Assembly (NCBI GenBank): GCA_963777325.1
Contig: CAVZQE010000006.1
Span: 86,850-150,849 of the forward strand
Source of the DNA: JAFAXA01 sp963777325
GTDB taxonomy: Bacteria; Pseudomonadota; Alphaproteobacteria; Acetobacterales; Acetobacteraceae
Reading direction: 5' to 3'
DNA: 64,000 bases
Shown here: one piece after another, positions 21,445 to 32,308 of the stretch
Layout of the letters: each line of letters opens with the position of its first letter
Position numbering within the stretch: the stretch's first letter is position 1
Notes under the pieces: model-generated
What the model saw: the letters and a program-made list of their open reading frames with translations, nothing else
Told to the model about the DNA's origin: nothing
The model's database searches: none
Translations under genes and position numbers: made by a program

Positions 21445-22713
21445 TCAGGCGACCATCAGCAGCGCCGACTGCTCGACCTGTTGCGTCCGCCGCGCCCAGA
21501 CGGTTTCATTGGGGTTGTTGCCCAGGCTGCGGTAGAATTGCAGGCGGCGCTCGGCCATGGCGCAAACCAGCTTCTGCGGCGGAAAGCGGCCGACGGCGGC
21601 CAGGGTCACCGGGCCGACCGAGCCATCCGCCGTGACGCCGACAACCTCCTGCATGGCCTTCACCGCGACGCGCGGCCCGGCGTTCACGCCGAAGTCGAAG
21701 AGCATCAGGTTCACGCCATCCGGAAGCTCGTTGCAGCACATCGGGTTCCAGTGAGTTGGTGCGATAGATCTCGGTCGCGACTTCCTTGCTGAGATTGCGG
21801 ATCTCCTCGGGCGTGACCGGGTGCCCAAGCCATTCCTGCAGGGTGAGGCCGGTGATGCCGTAGTTGCTGCCGCCCCCCGGGATCGTTTGGGTTGAACCCG
21901 CCTTCCTGGCTGAGCGTGACGGCGAGACACCGGTCGAAGGTGTCCGGGGGCGGAGTGTCGGGCAATTCGGGAGACGGGGGCGGCTGCCGGGGCGAGAGTT
22001 TGCGAGCGCTTGCGGCGGCGGCTTTGATGGGGGAAGCCGCGTTCGTCGCGACGGTGCGCAGCGTGTCGAGCGCCGTCGCCGTCTGCGCTCGCCTGCGCCT
22101 TCAGCGCGTCCGGTACTCTGGCTTGCCTGCGTTGCCTGCAACCGCAAGGTGGCGGCGTCCTTGTTGCGCGAGCCCTGCGACGAGCCGAGCCAGTAGTTGA
22201 CGACCGTCGCGAAGGCGGCGCCGAGCGTGCCCACGCTGATGTTGATGATCTGCGCGACGTTCGTGTTGACGGCCGGAATGACGTCGGATTTGAAGATCAG
22301 GACGAGCAGGATGCCGAAGAACCCGAGCGTGACGATGGCGGAGACGACCGGCGAGCCCCAGGCGACGGCGGTGCGCTCCTCGGCCAGCGCGGCCATGCTC
22401 GCGCGGGCGTGGCGCGTCTCCACCACGGCCGCCTGCGTCGAGGCTAGATCCTCCCGCCGCTTGCGGTCCGCCGCTTCGTTCTGCGCTTGCGTCGCCGCCA
22501 CCGCGACCCCGGGCGAGGCGCGCCCGCAGCTCGAGATCGTGATCGCCTGGCTCGAGGGCGAGTTTCTGTTTGGCGATTGCCGGATCGCTCGTCCCGGTCA
22601 CGGTCGTCACGGCCTCGGCGACGTCGGCTCGCGACGGTTCCGGCCGTATCGGCGGCGATGAGGTCGATCAGGCGCGGCAGGATGGAGGCGGCCAACCCGA
22701 CCAGTGGCAGCAT
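21445..22713 (-). CDS. 3TM-holin / GH108 lysozyme fusion, frameshifted
   Basis: The N-terminal third matches the holin 3TM family: MLPLVGLAASILPRLIDLIA, then VTTVTGTSDPAIAKQKLA, a charged helix, then two membrane helices (VVSAIVTLGFFGILLVLIF and AQIINISVGTLGAAFATVV) and WLGSSQGSRNKDAATLRL. After a Pro-rich linker (RKLSPRQPPPSPELPDTPPP) comes a GH108 peptidoglycan hydrolase with the catalytic-Glu motif LSQEGGFNPNDPGG and YGITGLTLQEWLG, then LPDGVNLMLFDFGVNAGPR and a peptidoglycan-binding end (GSVGPVTLAAVGRF). No stop separates the two halves in any frame used. The start ATG 22713 has GAGGAAA upstream. Shifts lie near 22630, 22505, 22105, 22050, 21885 and 21750. It is the last gene of the caspase cassette. 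Confidence 0.75.
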
Positions 22714-22873
22714 GTCGTTTCCTCTACTTAGACGGTGCGTCGCCGCCTCCTCATACGTTGCGCGGAACGATTTCGCCCGTTCAAGACGGGCACCGTGCGA
22801 GCCGCAGGCGAGCCGCTGACTTCCGGCGCGAACTCAGGATAGTGGCTGGCCAGTACCGAGGCTGTGAGCCGGA

Positions 22874-23266
22874 TCACGCGGACGTGCGCACCCACGGCGG
22901 GGGCCGGAAGGTCAGCTTGAGGCCGCCCTTGCCGCCGAGCTTGCCGCCGCTGCCGAGGATGCTGACCTGCCCCTCCGAGCTGATTTCGACCGATAGCTCG
23001 ACGAGGTCGAGTTGCAAGCCCGGACTTGGTGCGGGCGTGGTCGAACACGTCGCCCGACCACCGTGACGAGATCGTCGATCTGCCGCTTCAGATCGCCGGC
23101 GCTGACCTGCACGCGCTGGGTCAGGCTCTTGCGCACCTGCTGCACCGCGCCCGCGCCGAAACCGCCGCCGACATCTTCGCTCCCGCGTCCGCCCCCCGGC
23201 GACCTCGAGGGTTTCGCTCGCGTCGCTCTCCGTCACGATCCAGACCGTCGCCTGCTTGCCGCTCAT
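22874..23266 (-). CDS. Pepco-type effector-associated domain protein, frameshifted
   Basis: This small protein of about 125 residues has the pattern of the Pepco (peptidase co-occurring) effector-associated domain: MSGKQATVWIVTESDASETL at the start, a helix VSAGDLKRQIDDLVTVVGDV, then SGLQLDLVELSVEISSEGQ and GGKLGGKGGLKLTFRPP. Such domains accompany caspase-like or trypsin-like peptidases in predicted bacterial conflict systems. ATG 23266 follows GGGAGG and is 22 bases after the caspase gene, so the genes form an operon. Frame changes lie near 23200 and 23045. The family match is from memory of the pattern. Confidence 0.7.
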   Translation of the reverse strand: MSGKQATVWIVTESDASETLEVAGGRTRERRCRRRFRRGRGAAGAQEPDPARAGQRRRSEAADRRSRHGGRATCSTTPAPSPGLQLDLVELSVEISSEGQVSILGSGGKLGGKGGLKLTFRPPPWVRTSA

Positions 23267-23288
23267 GCCTCCCGCTCCTCTTCCTTCC

Positions 23289-25271
23289 CTAAATCGGGCA
23301 GACCACCCGCAGCCCGATGCGTCCCTGCCAGCCGCGCTCGCTGACGGCGATGCTGTCGCGGTACGCGGAGCGGCAGATCGCCGGATTGTGCGACCACGAG
23401 CCGCCGCGCAGGATGCGGACGTCGCGCGGCCCCTCGAGATCGGGGCTGCCGTCGAGCGGCGCGTCGGCGTAGCTGCCGGTCGCCGTGTCCAGGCAGAACT
23501 CCCACACGTTGCCGTGCATGTCGTAGAGGCCGAACGCATTGCGCGGGGAAGACGCCGGCTCGCGTCGTCGTGCCCCGGAAGATGCCGGGCGGCCCCTCCC
23601 CGAGACCAGCCCGCGCCGTTCTAGCGCACGCCGTCATAGCTGTCCGAGGCGACGCTCGCCCCGTCGCTGCTGCCGCACACCGCGCCGCCCGTGCCGCAGT
23701 AATTGGCGAGCTCGGGCGTGAGCGTCGGACCGAAGGCGAACGGCCCGGCCGATCCGGCGCGGCAGGCGTATTCCCACTCGGCCTCGCTGGGCAGGGATAG
23801 TCGCGGCCGGTCAGCGCCGCAAGACGCCGGCAGAACTCGTTGGCGTCGTTCCAGGTGATCGATTCAACCGGAAGATCGATGCCCTTGAAGAAGGACGGCG
23901 CCGGGTCGAGGTCGCGCCGTAGCCGCGCCGGATGCGCCCGCACCACCGCCAGCCATTGCGCCTGTGTATGGAAACGCGCCGATGCAGAACCCGCCGATCG
24001 TAACGTGATGCCGCGGCCTCGTCGGCCCGCCGCTCCGGCTCCTCGGCCGGCGATCCCATCTAACACCCCGGCCGGGAGGGCGACCATGTCCAGGCGCTCG
24101 CGCGGGCCGTTTCGGTAAACGCCGGGCGCTGCGCCGGGCCGCGCGGATTCGTTCCCCTTGGCGTCCACCGAGACCGTTTCGAAGGTGAAGTTCCGCAGCG
24201 CGACGGGGGCGCGCGCCGCAGCAACACCGGCGCGGCGATCGCGGCGGCGGCGGCGGCCACCGCTCCCCCCGCCGCATCAACTGCCGCCGGGTCAGCCGCC
24301 GCATCCGGCCGGCGGCCGGGACCACCGGCGTCTCGACCCCCGTACCTGTCCGCCGTTTCCCCGCGCGCGCCGGCCTGCTTGACGGCGATCCGCCGGACCG
24401 CCTCGTGCGCCTGCGGATCGGCCGCCGAGACGGCGACCACGCGCCACCAGAGCTGCTCCGCCGTGTCAGGTCGCCGTTCGCCTCCGCCTGCAGCGCGTCC
24501 AGCTTGACCGGCGCTTGATCTTCCAGCGTCGCGAGGCGCGGCAGCAGGATCAGGTGCCGCTTTTCGATCGGCTCGGCGTTCGTGTATGGCGTTGGCGCGG
24601 CCGCCGGTACCGGGTGCAAAGTCCGGCACCCAAAGCGCAAAATTGATCCAGCCGCTCGACCGTCGCGCAGTTCCCCTCGCCTTGCAGCCGCAAGCCTTGC
24701 AGCAGCGTGTAGGTGAAGGCGCCGTGCCGGAGTTCGCCGATCTCGTACGACCGCTCGCTCGGGCTGCAAGAGGAGACCGTGACGACCCCCATCTGCGTCT
24801 CCGCGCCAATCCCCTGCCCGTCCCGCGCCCCCTCGTTGCGGCAGGCGTCGAGCAGCAGGATGACATTCTGCGCGCCGGAACGCCGCAGCCGCTCGGCGAC
24901 GTAGCTGACAGGGATCGCGGTCTCCGCGACATTCCGGGATCGGCGTCGCTCGGCATCAGGTAGTCGCGGTCCCGGTCGCGCCGTCCGTGGCCCGCGAAGA
25001 AAAACCACACATTGTCGGCGGGCTTGAGGAAGGGCTGCTCGAAGCGCACGCGCAAGAACCGGCGCAGCGCGCCGGGCTCGACCGCCCGGATCGGCTCGCC
25101 GAAATCGGTCTGGATCGGCGGCGCGCCCTCGGCGAAGAAATAGACGCGGGCAAAGCCGACATCGGCCGCGAAGAAGTCCCGCAGCGCCGCCGCGTCGGCC
25201 TCGGCGAACTCCAGCGATTGCAAATTGTCGTAGCGGTTGACGCCGACGCAAATCGCCCAGTTCTCGCTCAT
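23289..25271 (-). CDS. Caspase (peptidase C14) fused to formylglycine-generating enzyme-like domain, frameshifted
   Basis: The N-terminal 230 residues are a caspase-like protease: NWAICVGVNRYDNLQSLEFA, the catalytic His in NVWFFFAGHGRRDRDRDYLM and the catalytic Cys in AQNVILLLDACRNEGARDG. A linker with a basic stretch, MRRLTRRQLMRRG, and a probable hydrophobic helix follows. The C-terminal 260 residues are an FGE-sulfatase/SUMF1 domain: WLAVVRAHPARLRRDLDPAP, VESITWNDANEFCRRLAALT, LPSEAEWEYACRAG, NAFGLYDMHGNVWEFCLDTA, RILRGGSWSHNP and WQGRIGLRVVC. No forced stop separates the parts. ATG 25271 begins the frame. Frame changes are frequent between 24930 and 23540. In other bacteria such fusions are predicted immune or death effectors, the FGE part acting as a ligand-binding rather than enzymatic domain. 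Confidence 0.83.
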
Positions 25272-25459
25272 CCCCTGGCCTCGCTCACGCCCGGTTTCGC
25301 GTCGCGGGCGCGGTTCCGGCCGGCTTCGGGGCACCTGACGGGTCAGCGGTTTTTTCTGGCGGCAGGTGTTAACCCCGTCATAGTCTCTGTTCGAACAGCG
25401 TCGCAGGCTGATGGCAGGCTCGTCCCCCTTTCGGGAACGCCGCATCCAGGAGCCTTCCA

Positions 25460-25873
25460 TGACCGTATCGCTTCCCGCTCTTGTCGCGCTACTCGCATCC
25501 TCGATCCTGCCCGCCGCCGGGCCGCCTTCCGCAGGCTGCGCCGGATTGCGCTCTGCGGCCCCGCCTTCGTGATCCAGGTCCGAGGCGGTGGCATGGGTGG
25601 CGGGGGCCAGGGTATGGGCGGCGGCATGGGCGGAGGAGGCCAGGGCATGGGCGGCGGGGGCCAGGGTATGGGCGGCGGCATGGGCTGGGGCCGGGCGCAG
25701 ATCCCCTATGGAACGACGCGGGCCCGAGCGCCGCATCCACGGCGGGCGGATCAAAGCACTGGCGGCGCTGCGTCACGCCGGCCGGCAGCTGCTCCGCCGC
25801 CGTCGCGGGCGCGCCTGAAAAAGGCACGCCCTGCTACTGCCCGAGCGCGCTCGGGGAAGGGCGGCTCGAGTAG
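25460..25873 (+). CDS. Small secreted Gly/Met/Gln-rich repeat protein, frame uncertain
   Basis: This gene starts at ATG 25460 with a signal-peptide-like stretch, TVSLPALVALLASSILPAAG. After a frame change near 25500 it reads a repeat of GGGMGGGGQGMGGGMGG type (about 25590-25690), then GWGRAQIPYG. The last frame ends in EKGTPCYCPSALG at TAG 25871-25873. The DNA itself is a short tandem repeat, so frame errors are easy. It is divergent from the caspase gene. I do not recognise a family. Confidence 0.4.
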
Positions 25874-25954
25874 GCGGGAGCCGTACCGGGGCGCGCGCCT
25901 TCGCGCTCCTTTCCCGGTTCTTCACCTCTGCCCGGCAGTCTCGGCCGCAGCGCC

Positions 25955-27470
25955 ATGACCGTCATCACCCGCATCCAGTCCTTCGCCTTCTCCGGGATCG
26001 AGGCCGTGCCGGTCGAGGTGCAGGTGCAGATTTCCTCCGGCCTGCCGGCCTTCCTCGTGGTCGGCCTGCCGGACAAGGCGGTCGGCGAGGCGCGGGAGCG
26101 GGTGCGCGCGGCGCTGACCGCGATGGGCCTTTCGCTGCCGCCGAAGCGGGTGCTGATCAATCTCGCGCCCGCCGATCTGCTGAAGGAGGGATCGCATTTC
26201 GACCTGCCGATCGCGCTCGCCGTGCTCGGCGCGATGGAGGTCGTGCCGCGCGAGGATATCGGCCGGCTACGCGGCGCTCGGCGAGCTGTCGCTCGACGGA
26301 TCGCTCAATCCGGTCGCCGGGCGTGCTGCCCGCGGCCATCGGCGCCTCCGGCGCGCGAACTCGGCCTGATCTGCGCCGGCCGGCCAGGGCGGCGAGGCGG
26401 CGTGGGCCGGGCGCATCGAGGTGCTGGCGGCCTCCGACCTGCTCGGCCTCATCAACCATTTCCGCGGCGCGCCAGGTGCTCGACCCGCCGGAGCCGCCGG
26501 CGGTGGCGGAGGCCGGCGCCGGCCCGATCTCGCCGACGTGAAGGGCATGGAGACCGCGCGGCGGGCGCTCGAGATCGCGGCGGCCGGCGGCCATAACCTG
26601 CTGCTGGTCGGGCCGCCCGGCGCGGGCAAGTCGATGCTCGCGGCCCGCCTGCCCGGCCTGTTGCCGGACCTCGACCCCGCGCGAGGCGCTGGAGGTCAGC
26701 ATGATCCACAGCGTCGCCGGGCATGCTCGATGGCGGCCGGCTGCGTGATGCGGCCGCCGTTCCGCGAGCCGCACCACAGCGCCTCGCAGGCGGCGCTCAC
26801 CGGCGGCGGCGCCCGCGCCAAGCCGGGCGAGGTGTCGCTCGCCCATCGCGGCGTGCTGTTCCTCGACGAATTGCCGGAGTTTCCGAAGCCAGGCGCTGGA
26901 GGCGCTGCGCCAGCCGATGGAGACCGGCCGCACCACGGTCGCCCGCGCGCTCGCGCACGTCACCTACCCGGCGCGCTTCCAGCTGATCGCGGCGATGAAC
27001 CCGTGCCGCTGCGGCTTTCTGGGCGACGCCTCCCGCGAATGCGGCCGCGCGCCGCGCTGCGGCGAGGACTACCAGATGCGGATCAGCGGCCCGCTGCTCG
27101 ACCGCATCGACCTCGTGGTCGAAGTGCAGCCCGCCTCCGCGGCCGAGCTGGCCCGCGCGCCGGCCGGCGAACCGAGCGCCACCGTCGCCGCCCGCGTGGC
27201 CGGGCGCGGGCGATGCAGCGGGCGCGCGCGGGCGGGGACGGGGCCGCCTGACAACGCGGAAGCGGACCCGCAGGCGATGGCGCTGCAGCCGGAGGCCTGG
27301 CCCTCGCCGAGCAGGCGATGGACCGGCTCCGCCTGTCGCCGCGCGGCTACACGCGCGTGCTGCGCGTCGCCCGCACCATCGCCGATCTGGCCGGCGCCGC
27401 GACGGTGCGGCGGGTCGACGTCGCCGAGGCGCTCGCGTTCCGCCATCGCATGCCGGGACGGGCGGTGTAG
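25955..27470 (+). CDS. comM: ComM / YifB-family magnesium-chelatase-like AAA+ ATPase, frameshifted
   Basis: ComM is a hexameric helicase that helps branch migration during natural transformation. The N-terminal domain shows SFAFSGIEAVPVEVQVQISS and GLPDKAVGEARERVRAAL. The AAA+ core has Walker A LLLVGPPGAGKSMLAARLPG, Walker B RGVLFLDELPEF, the insert RPPFREPHHSASQAALTGGG and sensor region AMNPCRCGFLGD with two zinc-type Cys pairs. The C-terminal helical domain is LSPRGYTRVLRVARTIADLA. Frameshifts lie near 26270, 26320, 26390, 26475, 26680, 26895, 27200 and 27300. The expected length is about 500 residues. It is a single gene. Confidence 0.92.
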
Positions 27471-27504
27471 CGAGCCGTGATCTTGGCGCGCCTGAGACGG
27501 CACG

Positions 27505-29619
27505 CTACTCCGCGGGCTTCGGCTTGCGCCGGCGCACCAGGCCGACGACCCGCCGTGACAGCAGCTCCAAAGCATCGAACAGCAAGGGCACGAGCACGAC
27601 CCCGAGGATCGTCGCCAACAGCATGCCCCCGAACACCGTCGTGCCGATCGATCGCCGCGCGCCGCCCTGGCCCCGCTCGCGATCACCAGGGGAACGACCC
27701 CGAAGATGAGAGCGATCGCCGTCATCATCACGGGGCGGTAGCGGGTGCGGGCGCCAGCTTCGGCGGCCTCGCGGATGTCCGTGCGCTCGCCCGAGTCCAG
27801 GCGGTCCTTGGCGAATTCCACGATCAGGATGGCGTTCTTCGCCGCGATCCCGATGAGGAGGATCAACCACCTGGCCGTAGACGTCGAGCGACAGCCCCCG
27901 CAGCCAGAGCGCCACCAAGCCGCCGAGCACGGCGGCGAGCGTCGAGAACAGGACGGAGAGCGGCAGGGTCCAGCTCTCATACTGCGCGGCCAGGAACAGG
28001 GTAGCCGAAGATCAGCGCGAAGGCGAACGCGTAGAATTCCTGGCCTGAACCTGCTGCTGCTGGTAGGACATGCCGGTCCCCCGTAGCCATAGCCGCCAGG
28101 GAAATGCTGGTTGGCCGTTTGCGCCATCGCCTTCATCGCCTTGCTGGAACGACGCCGCCGCCGGCCTGGCCGTTGATCAGCACGGCCGGATAGAGATTGA
28201 AGCGGGTGATCGCGTTCGCGCCTCTGACCGTTTTCAGCGTAATCAGCGTTCGCAGCGGCACCTGCGCCCCGCTGGCGCTGGTGACGTAGAGCTGGCCGAT
28301 CTCGTCGACCCGATTGCGAAACTGCGCCTCGTCCTGGACGATCACGTGAAAAACGTGGCTCTCCGGGTTGAAGTCGTTCACGTAGTCCGAGCCGAGATTA
28401 GCCGCCAGGGCGTTGTAGATGTCGGCCGGTGACACTCCGAGCAGCGCGGCCTCCGCGCGGTTGACCGTGACCAGCACCTGCCGGGGATCGCGGGCGGATT
28501 GAAGGCCGTGACGGTGGCCGCCGGGATGGAGTTGAACGGCCCCTTGAGCGCGTCGATGATCGCCTGCGCCGTGTTGGAGCCGCGCTCGCCCCAGGGCTTG
28601 AGGATGGCGATCACCGTGCCCGCGTTCGGTTCCGAGATGCCGCCTATCATGTCGAAGCCGGACAGTTCGACGACGTGCTCCACGCCCTTGTTCTTCCGCA
28701 TCACCTTCCCGATCCGGCCGACGATGCTCTCGGTCGGGGTGAGCGAGGTGACGTCCGGCAGGCTGGCCTCCCTGGCGAAGAAATTACCCTGGTCCTCTTC
28801 CGGCAGGAAGCCCGCGGGAAGCGACTGGAACAGCAGGTAGGCGCCGCCGGACACCGCGAGCATGGTGAGACCCAGCACGATGAGGCGGCGGTCGAGCCAG
28901 CCCACCACCCTGGCGTAGCGCCGGCGCATCTAGTCGAAACCGCCGTTGAACCAGCGAAACAGGCGGAACCGCGCCTTCTTCGGAGGGCGCAGGATCAGCA
29001 CGCAGAGCGCCGGGCTGAGCGTCAGCGCGTTGACCGCCGAGATCACGACCGAGGCGGAGATGGTGACGGCGAACTGCTTGTGGATATGCCCGGGAATTCC
29101 CGCGATGAAGCCGATCGGCGCGAACACGGCGACGAGCACAAGGGTAGTGGCGATCACCGGCGCGGTGATCTCGCGCATCGCCTGCTGGGTCGCTTCGGCG
29201 ATCGGCCGGTCCGGCTTCTCTCGAGGTTGCGGGTGACGTTCTCGACCACGACAATCGCGTCGTCCACCACGAGGGTGATCGCCAGCGAGACCCGGTTCTG
29301 GACGTTGACCGCGTCAATGTCGGAGATCGCTGCCGAGCGCGAAGGTGACGGTCAGCTGGCAGGTGCCCGGCAGCTCGCGCTGGTGCTTGGCATGTAAAGC
29401 ATGCCCTGAGCGCCGTTGACCTGCTCCTCGATCGGCTCGGCGATGGTCTTGGGCACTGGCGCCGGGGTAATGGGCGCGGACACCAAGACCTGCCGGCGGC
29501 GTCACGTCCGGTGTACTGGGAGCCGGGATCACCGAAAGCGAGAGGAGGCCCGCGAGCGTGATCACGATCGCGATCACCATCGCGCATTTGGGACGGTGAA
29601 TGAAGAAGCTACGTAGATC
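27505..29619 (-). pseudogene. RND efflux permease (HAE1/AcrB-like), decayed with internal deletions
   Basis: AcrB-type pumps are about 1,040 residues; only about 705 codons remain. The start is ATG 29619 (MIYVA, then HRPKCAMVIAIVITLAG). The sequence then jumps from the porter domain (VNVQNRV) directly to membrane helix 4 (LVVDDAIVVVENVTRN), so close to 290 residues are missing. A second loss of some 45 residues follows FNPPAIPG. An in-frame TAG (28930-28932) interrupts FD-stop-MRRRYARVV. Later parts are well kept: LPAGFLPEEDQGNFF, LLGVSPADIYNALAAN, LLIGIAAKNAILIVEFAKD and the end RRKPKPAE. Frameshifts add to this. Even if the indels are errors, the deletions indicate a non-functional gene. 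Confidence 0.85.
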
Positions 29620-29621
29620 AT

Positions 29622-30832
29622 CCTCAGCCGCCCCCCGTCGCCTCCGGGCTGCCCGCTTTCCCCAGATCTCGGGCGGAACTGCTTTCGGTGGAGGCGCTTC
29701 TGACCGCCATCGCCCCCGCCCTGACTGCCTTGCGCCGCCACCTGGACGGTTTCGCCCGCATGCACCTTCTCCACGCCCTCGGTGATCACGTCCTCGCCGC
29801 CGTTGAGCCCCCCGGTGACGATCCAGTCCTGACCGACCTGCCGCCCGAGTGACACCGTCTGCTCGCGCACCCTGCGGTCGGTTCCGACGAGAAGGACGAA
29901 ATGGCCATCCTTGCCGTCCTGCAAGGGCTGCACGCACCGGGACCAGCGGGTGCATGCTTGGGCTGCGCCTGCTGGATGCGCACGTTGACGATAGCCGCCG
30001 GGCAGCAGCACGGCCTTCCGGATTGGGGATGTCGGCGTAAACGGTGACGAGTGCGGTCGCCGGGGTCGATCTTGTTGCTGAAGAAAGTGATGCTGCCGGT
30101 CGGCTGATACGGCGTGCCGTCCGACAGTTCCAGGCCGACAACCAACCCCCGCGCGAGCTGCTGCTCATCCTTGCCGCTCTTCACCTCGGCGGAGACGATG
30201 TCGCGGTCGGGCACGGCGAAGACCACGCGGATCGGGTCGAACTGCACCACCGTCGCGAGCGGGGTGGCGGCGCCGGCGCTCGTGCCCTGACGAGATTTCC
30301 CCTTGGTCACGGCGGTCGCGCCGATCCGGCCGTCGATCGGGGAGGCGATCGTCGTGTAGCCCAGGTTGATTCCGGCGGTCTTCCAGCCGATGCGCGCGCG
30401 GGGCGGCGACCTGGGCCGCGTCCTCGTCTCGCGTCGCCTTCGGCATCGTATTGCGAGGCAGCCTCGACGCGCTGCCGCCTGAGCTTCGCCGTGCGCTGAA
30501 ACTGCCGCTCGGCGTTCTCGTAGGCGGCCAGGGCCTGCTGCAAGGAATGCCTGCGCGCTGTGAAACGCCGCCTCGTACGGCGCCTTCTGCAACGTGTACA
30601 GCACCTGGCCGCTTTTGACGTCGCTGCCCTGCTCGAAATCAACCCTCTCGACGAAGGCCTGCACGCGGGCTACGACGGCGACCGACTGGATCACCTCGAC
30701 GTGTCCGATATCTAGGTGTACACGGGGACGACGTTCTTGACCTGCACCGGCGACACGATCACCGCCGGAGGCTCGGCGCTCCGCCATCGCAAGCCGGGCT
30801 GGTCGGTGTAGTATCGAAGCCCGCGCCGCCAA
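29622..30832 (-). pseudogene. RND periplasmic adaptor (MFP/AcrA-like), 5'-truncated and frameshifted
   Basis: This partner of the RND pump lies directly upstream; its TGA is two bases before the permease ATG. Adaptor features are VARVQAFVERVDFEQGSDVK, SGQVLYTLQKAPYEAAFHSA, the barrel strand NLGYTTIASPIDGRIGATAV, DPIRVVFAVPDRDIVSAEVK and FFSNKIDPGDRT. No signal peptide or start codon is visible, because the frame runs up to the divergent amidase start only about 30 bases away. That leaves no room for the usual 40-residue N-terminus and a promoter. Frameshifts lie near 30715, 30545, 30400, 30040 and 29990. Confidence 0.8.
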
Positions 30833-30861
30833 ACGGAGCGCCTTACCCTCGGGGTGGTCTA

Positions 30862-32308
30862 ATGCGCGAATTGGTGATGATGGATGCGGCCGCTCTCGCC
30901 ACGGCCATCCAGACGAAACAGGCCTCGTGCCGGGAGGTCATGACGGCCTATCTCGGCCAGATCGAGCGGCTCAACCCCGCCGTCAACGCGATCGTCTCGC
31001 GGGTCGATCCCGAGGCGCTGCTTCTCCAGGCCGAGGAGCGCGACGCCCGGCTCGCCCGGGGCGACATCATGGGCTGGATGCACGGGTTCCCGCACGCGGT
31101 GAAGGAATCTCGCGCCCACCAGGGGCATCCGGACCACGCTCGGATCGCCGGTCTTCGCCGACTTCGTTCCGGGTTCGGACGCAATCTTCGTCGAGCGCAT
31201 CCGCGCCAGCGGCGCCATCCTGATCGGCAAGACGAACGTGCCGGAATTCGGCCTCGGCTCGCAGACCGTCAATCCGGTGTTCGGCGCGACCCGGAACGCC
31301 TACGACCAGACCAGGACGGCCGGCGGCTCCAGCGGCGGCGCGGCCGTCGCGCTCGCGCTCCGCATGGTGCCGGTCGCGGACGGCAGCGATTTCGGCGGCT
31401 CGCTGCGCAACCCCGCCGGCTGGAACAATGTGTTCGGCTTCCGCCCCTCCGCCGGGCGGGTGCCGCATGGCCCAGCGCCGGAGGTGTTCGTCCAGCAGCT
31501 CGGCACCGATGGCCCGATGGCCCGGACGGTCACCGATCTCGCGATGCTGCTCTCGGTCATGGCCGGCGACGATGCCCGCGCTCCCCTTTCCCTCGCCGAG
31601 CCTGCCTCCGTCTTCGCCGAGCCGCTCAAGCGCGACTTCAGGGGCGCCCGGATCGGCTGGCTCGGCGATCTGGACGGCGCGCTGGCGATGGAGGCGGGCG
31701 TGCTCGACTTGTGCCTCGGCGGCATCCGCGCGCTCGAGACGGTGGGCTGCACGGTCGAGCCGGTCAGCCTCGGCATCCCGGAGGAGACGCTCTGGGACAC
31801 GTGGCTGACGCTGCGGCACTGGCTCGTTTCGGGCAACCTGATGGATCTCTACGCCGATCCCGAGAAACGGGCGAAGCTCAAGCCCGAGGCGATCTGGGAA
31901 ATCGAAGGCGGGCTGAAGCTGAGCGCGCCCGATGTGTACCGGGCGTCCGTCGGCCGTTCGTCAATCTACCAGGCCTTCTGCGCCCTGTTCGAGCGCTGCG
32001 ACTTCCTGGCTTTGCCGAGCGCGCAGGTCTTTCCGTTCGAGGCGAGCCAGCCCTGGCCGGCGGAGATCGCGGGCAGGCGGATGGACACCTATCACCGCTG
32101 GATGGAGGTGATGTATCCGGCCACCCTCGCCGGCTGCCCCGCCGTCAGCGTGCCCGCGGGCTTCGGCGGCCCCGCCGATCTGCCGATGGGCGTCCAGATC
32201 ATCGGCCCACGCCGTCAGGATCGCTCGGTCCTGCAAATCGCCTACGCCTACGAGCAGGCGACAGACTGGACGCGCCGAAGGCCGCCAGGGCTGCTCGAGG
32301 CAGGCTGA
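30862..32308 (+). CDS. Amidase-signature enzyme, two frameshifts
   Basis: This is an amide hydrolase of the amidase signature family, about 480 residues. The catalytic Lys lies in GFPHAVKE (near residue 80), and the Gly/Ser-rich motif with the cis-Ser and nucleophilic Ser is RTAGGSSGGAAVALALRMVP with DGSDFGGSLRNPAGW. Two compensating shifts lie between 31105 and 31185. The start ATG 30862 is close to the degraded RND operon. The C-terminus overlaps the convergent helicase gene by 61 bases. The substrate is unknown. Confidence 0.88.
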
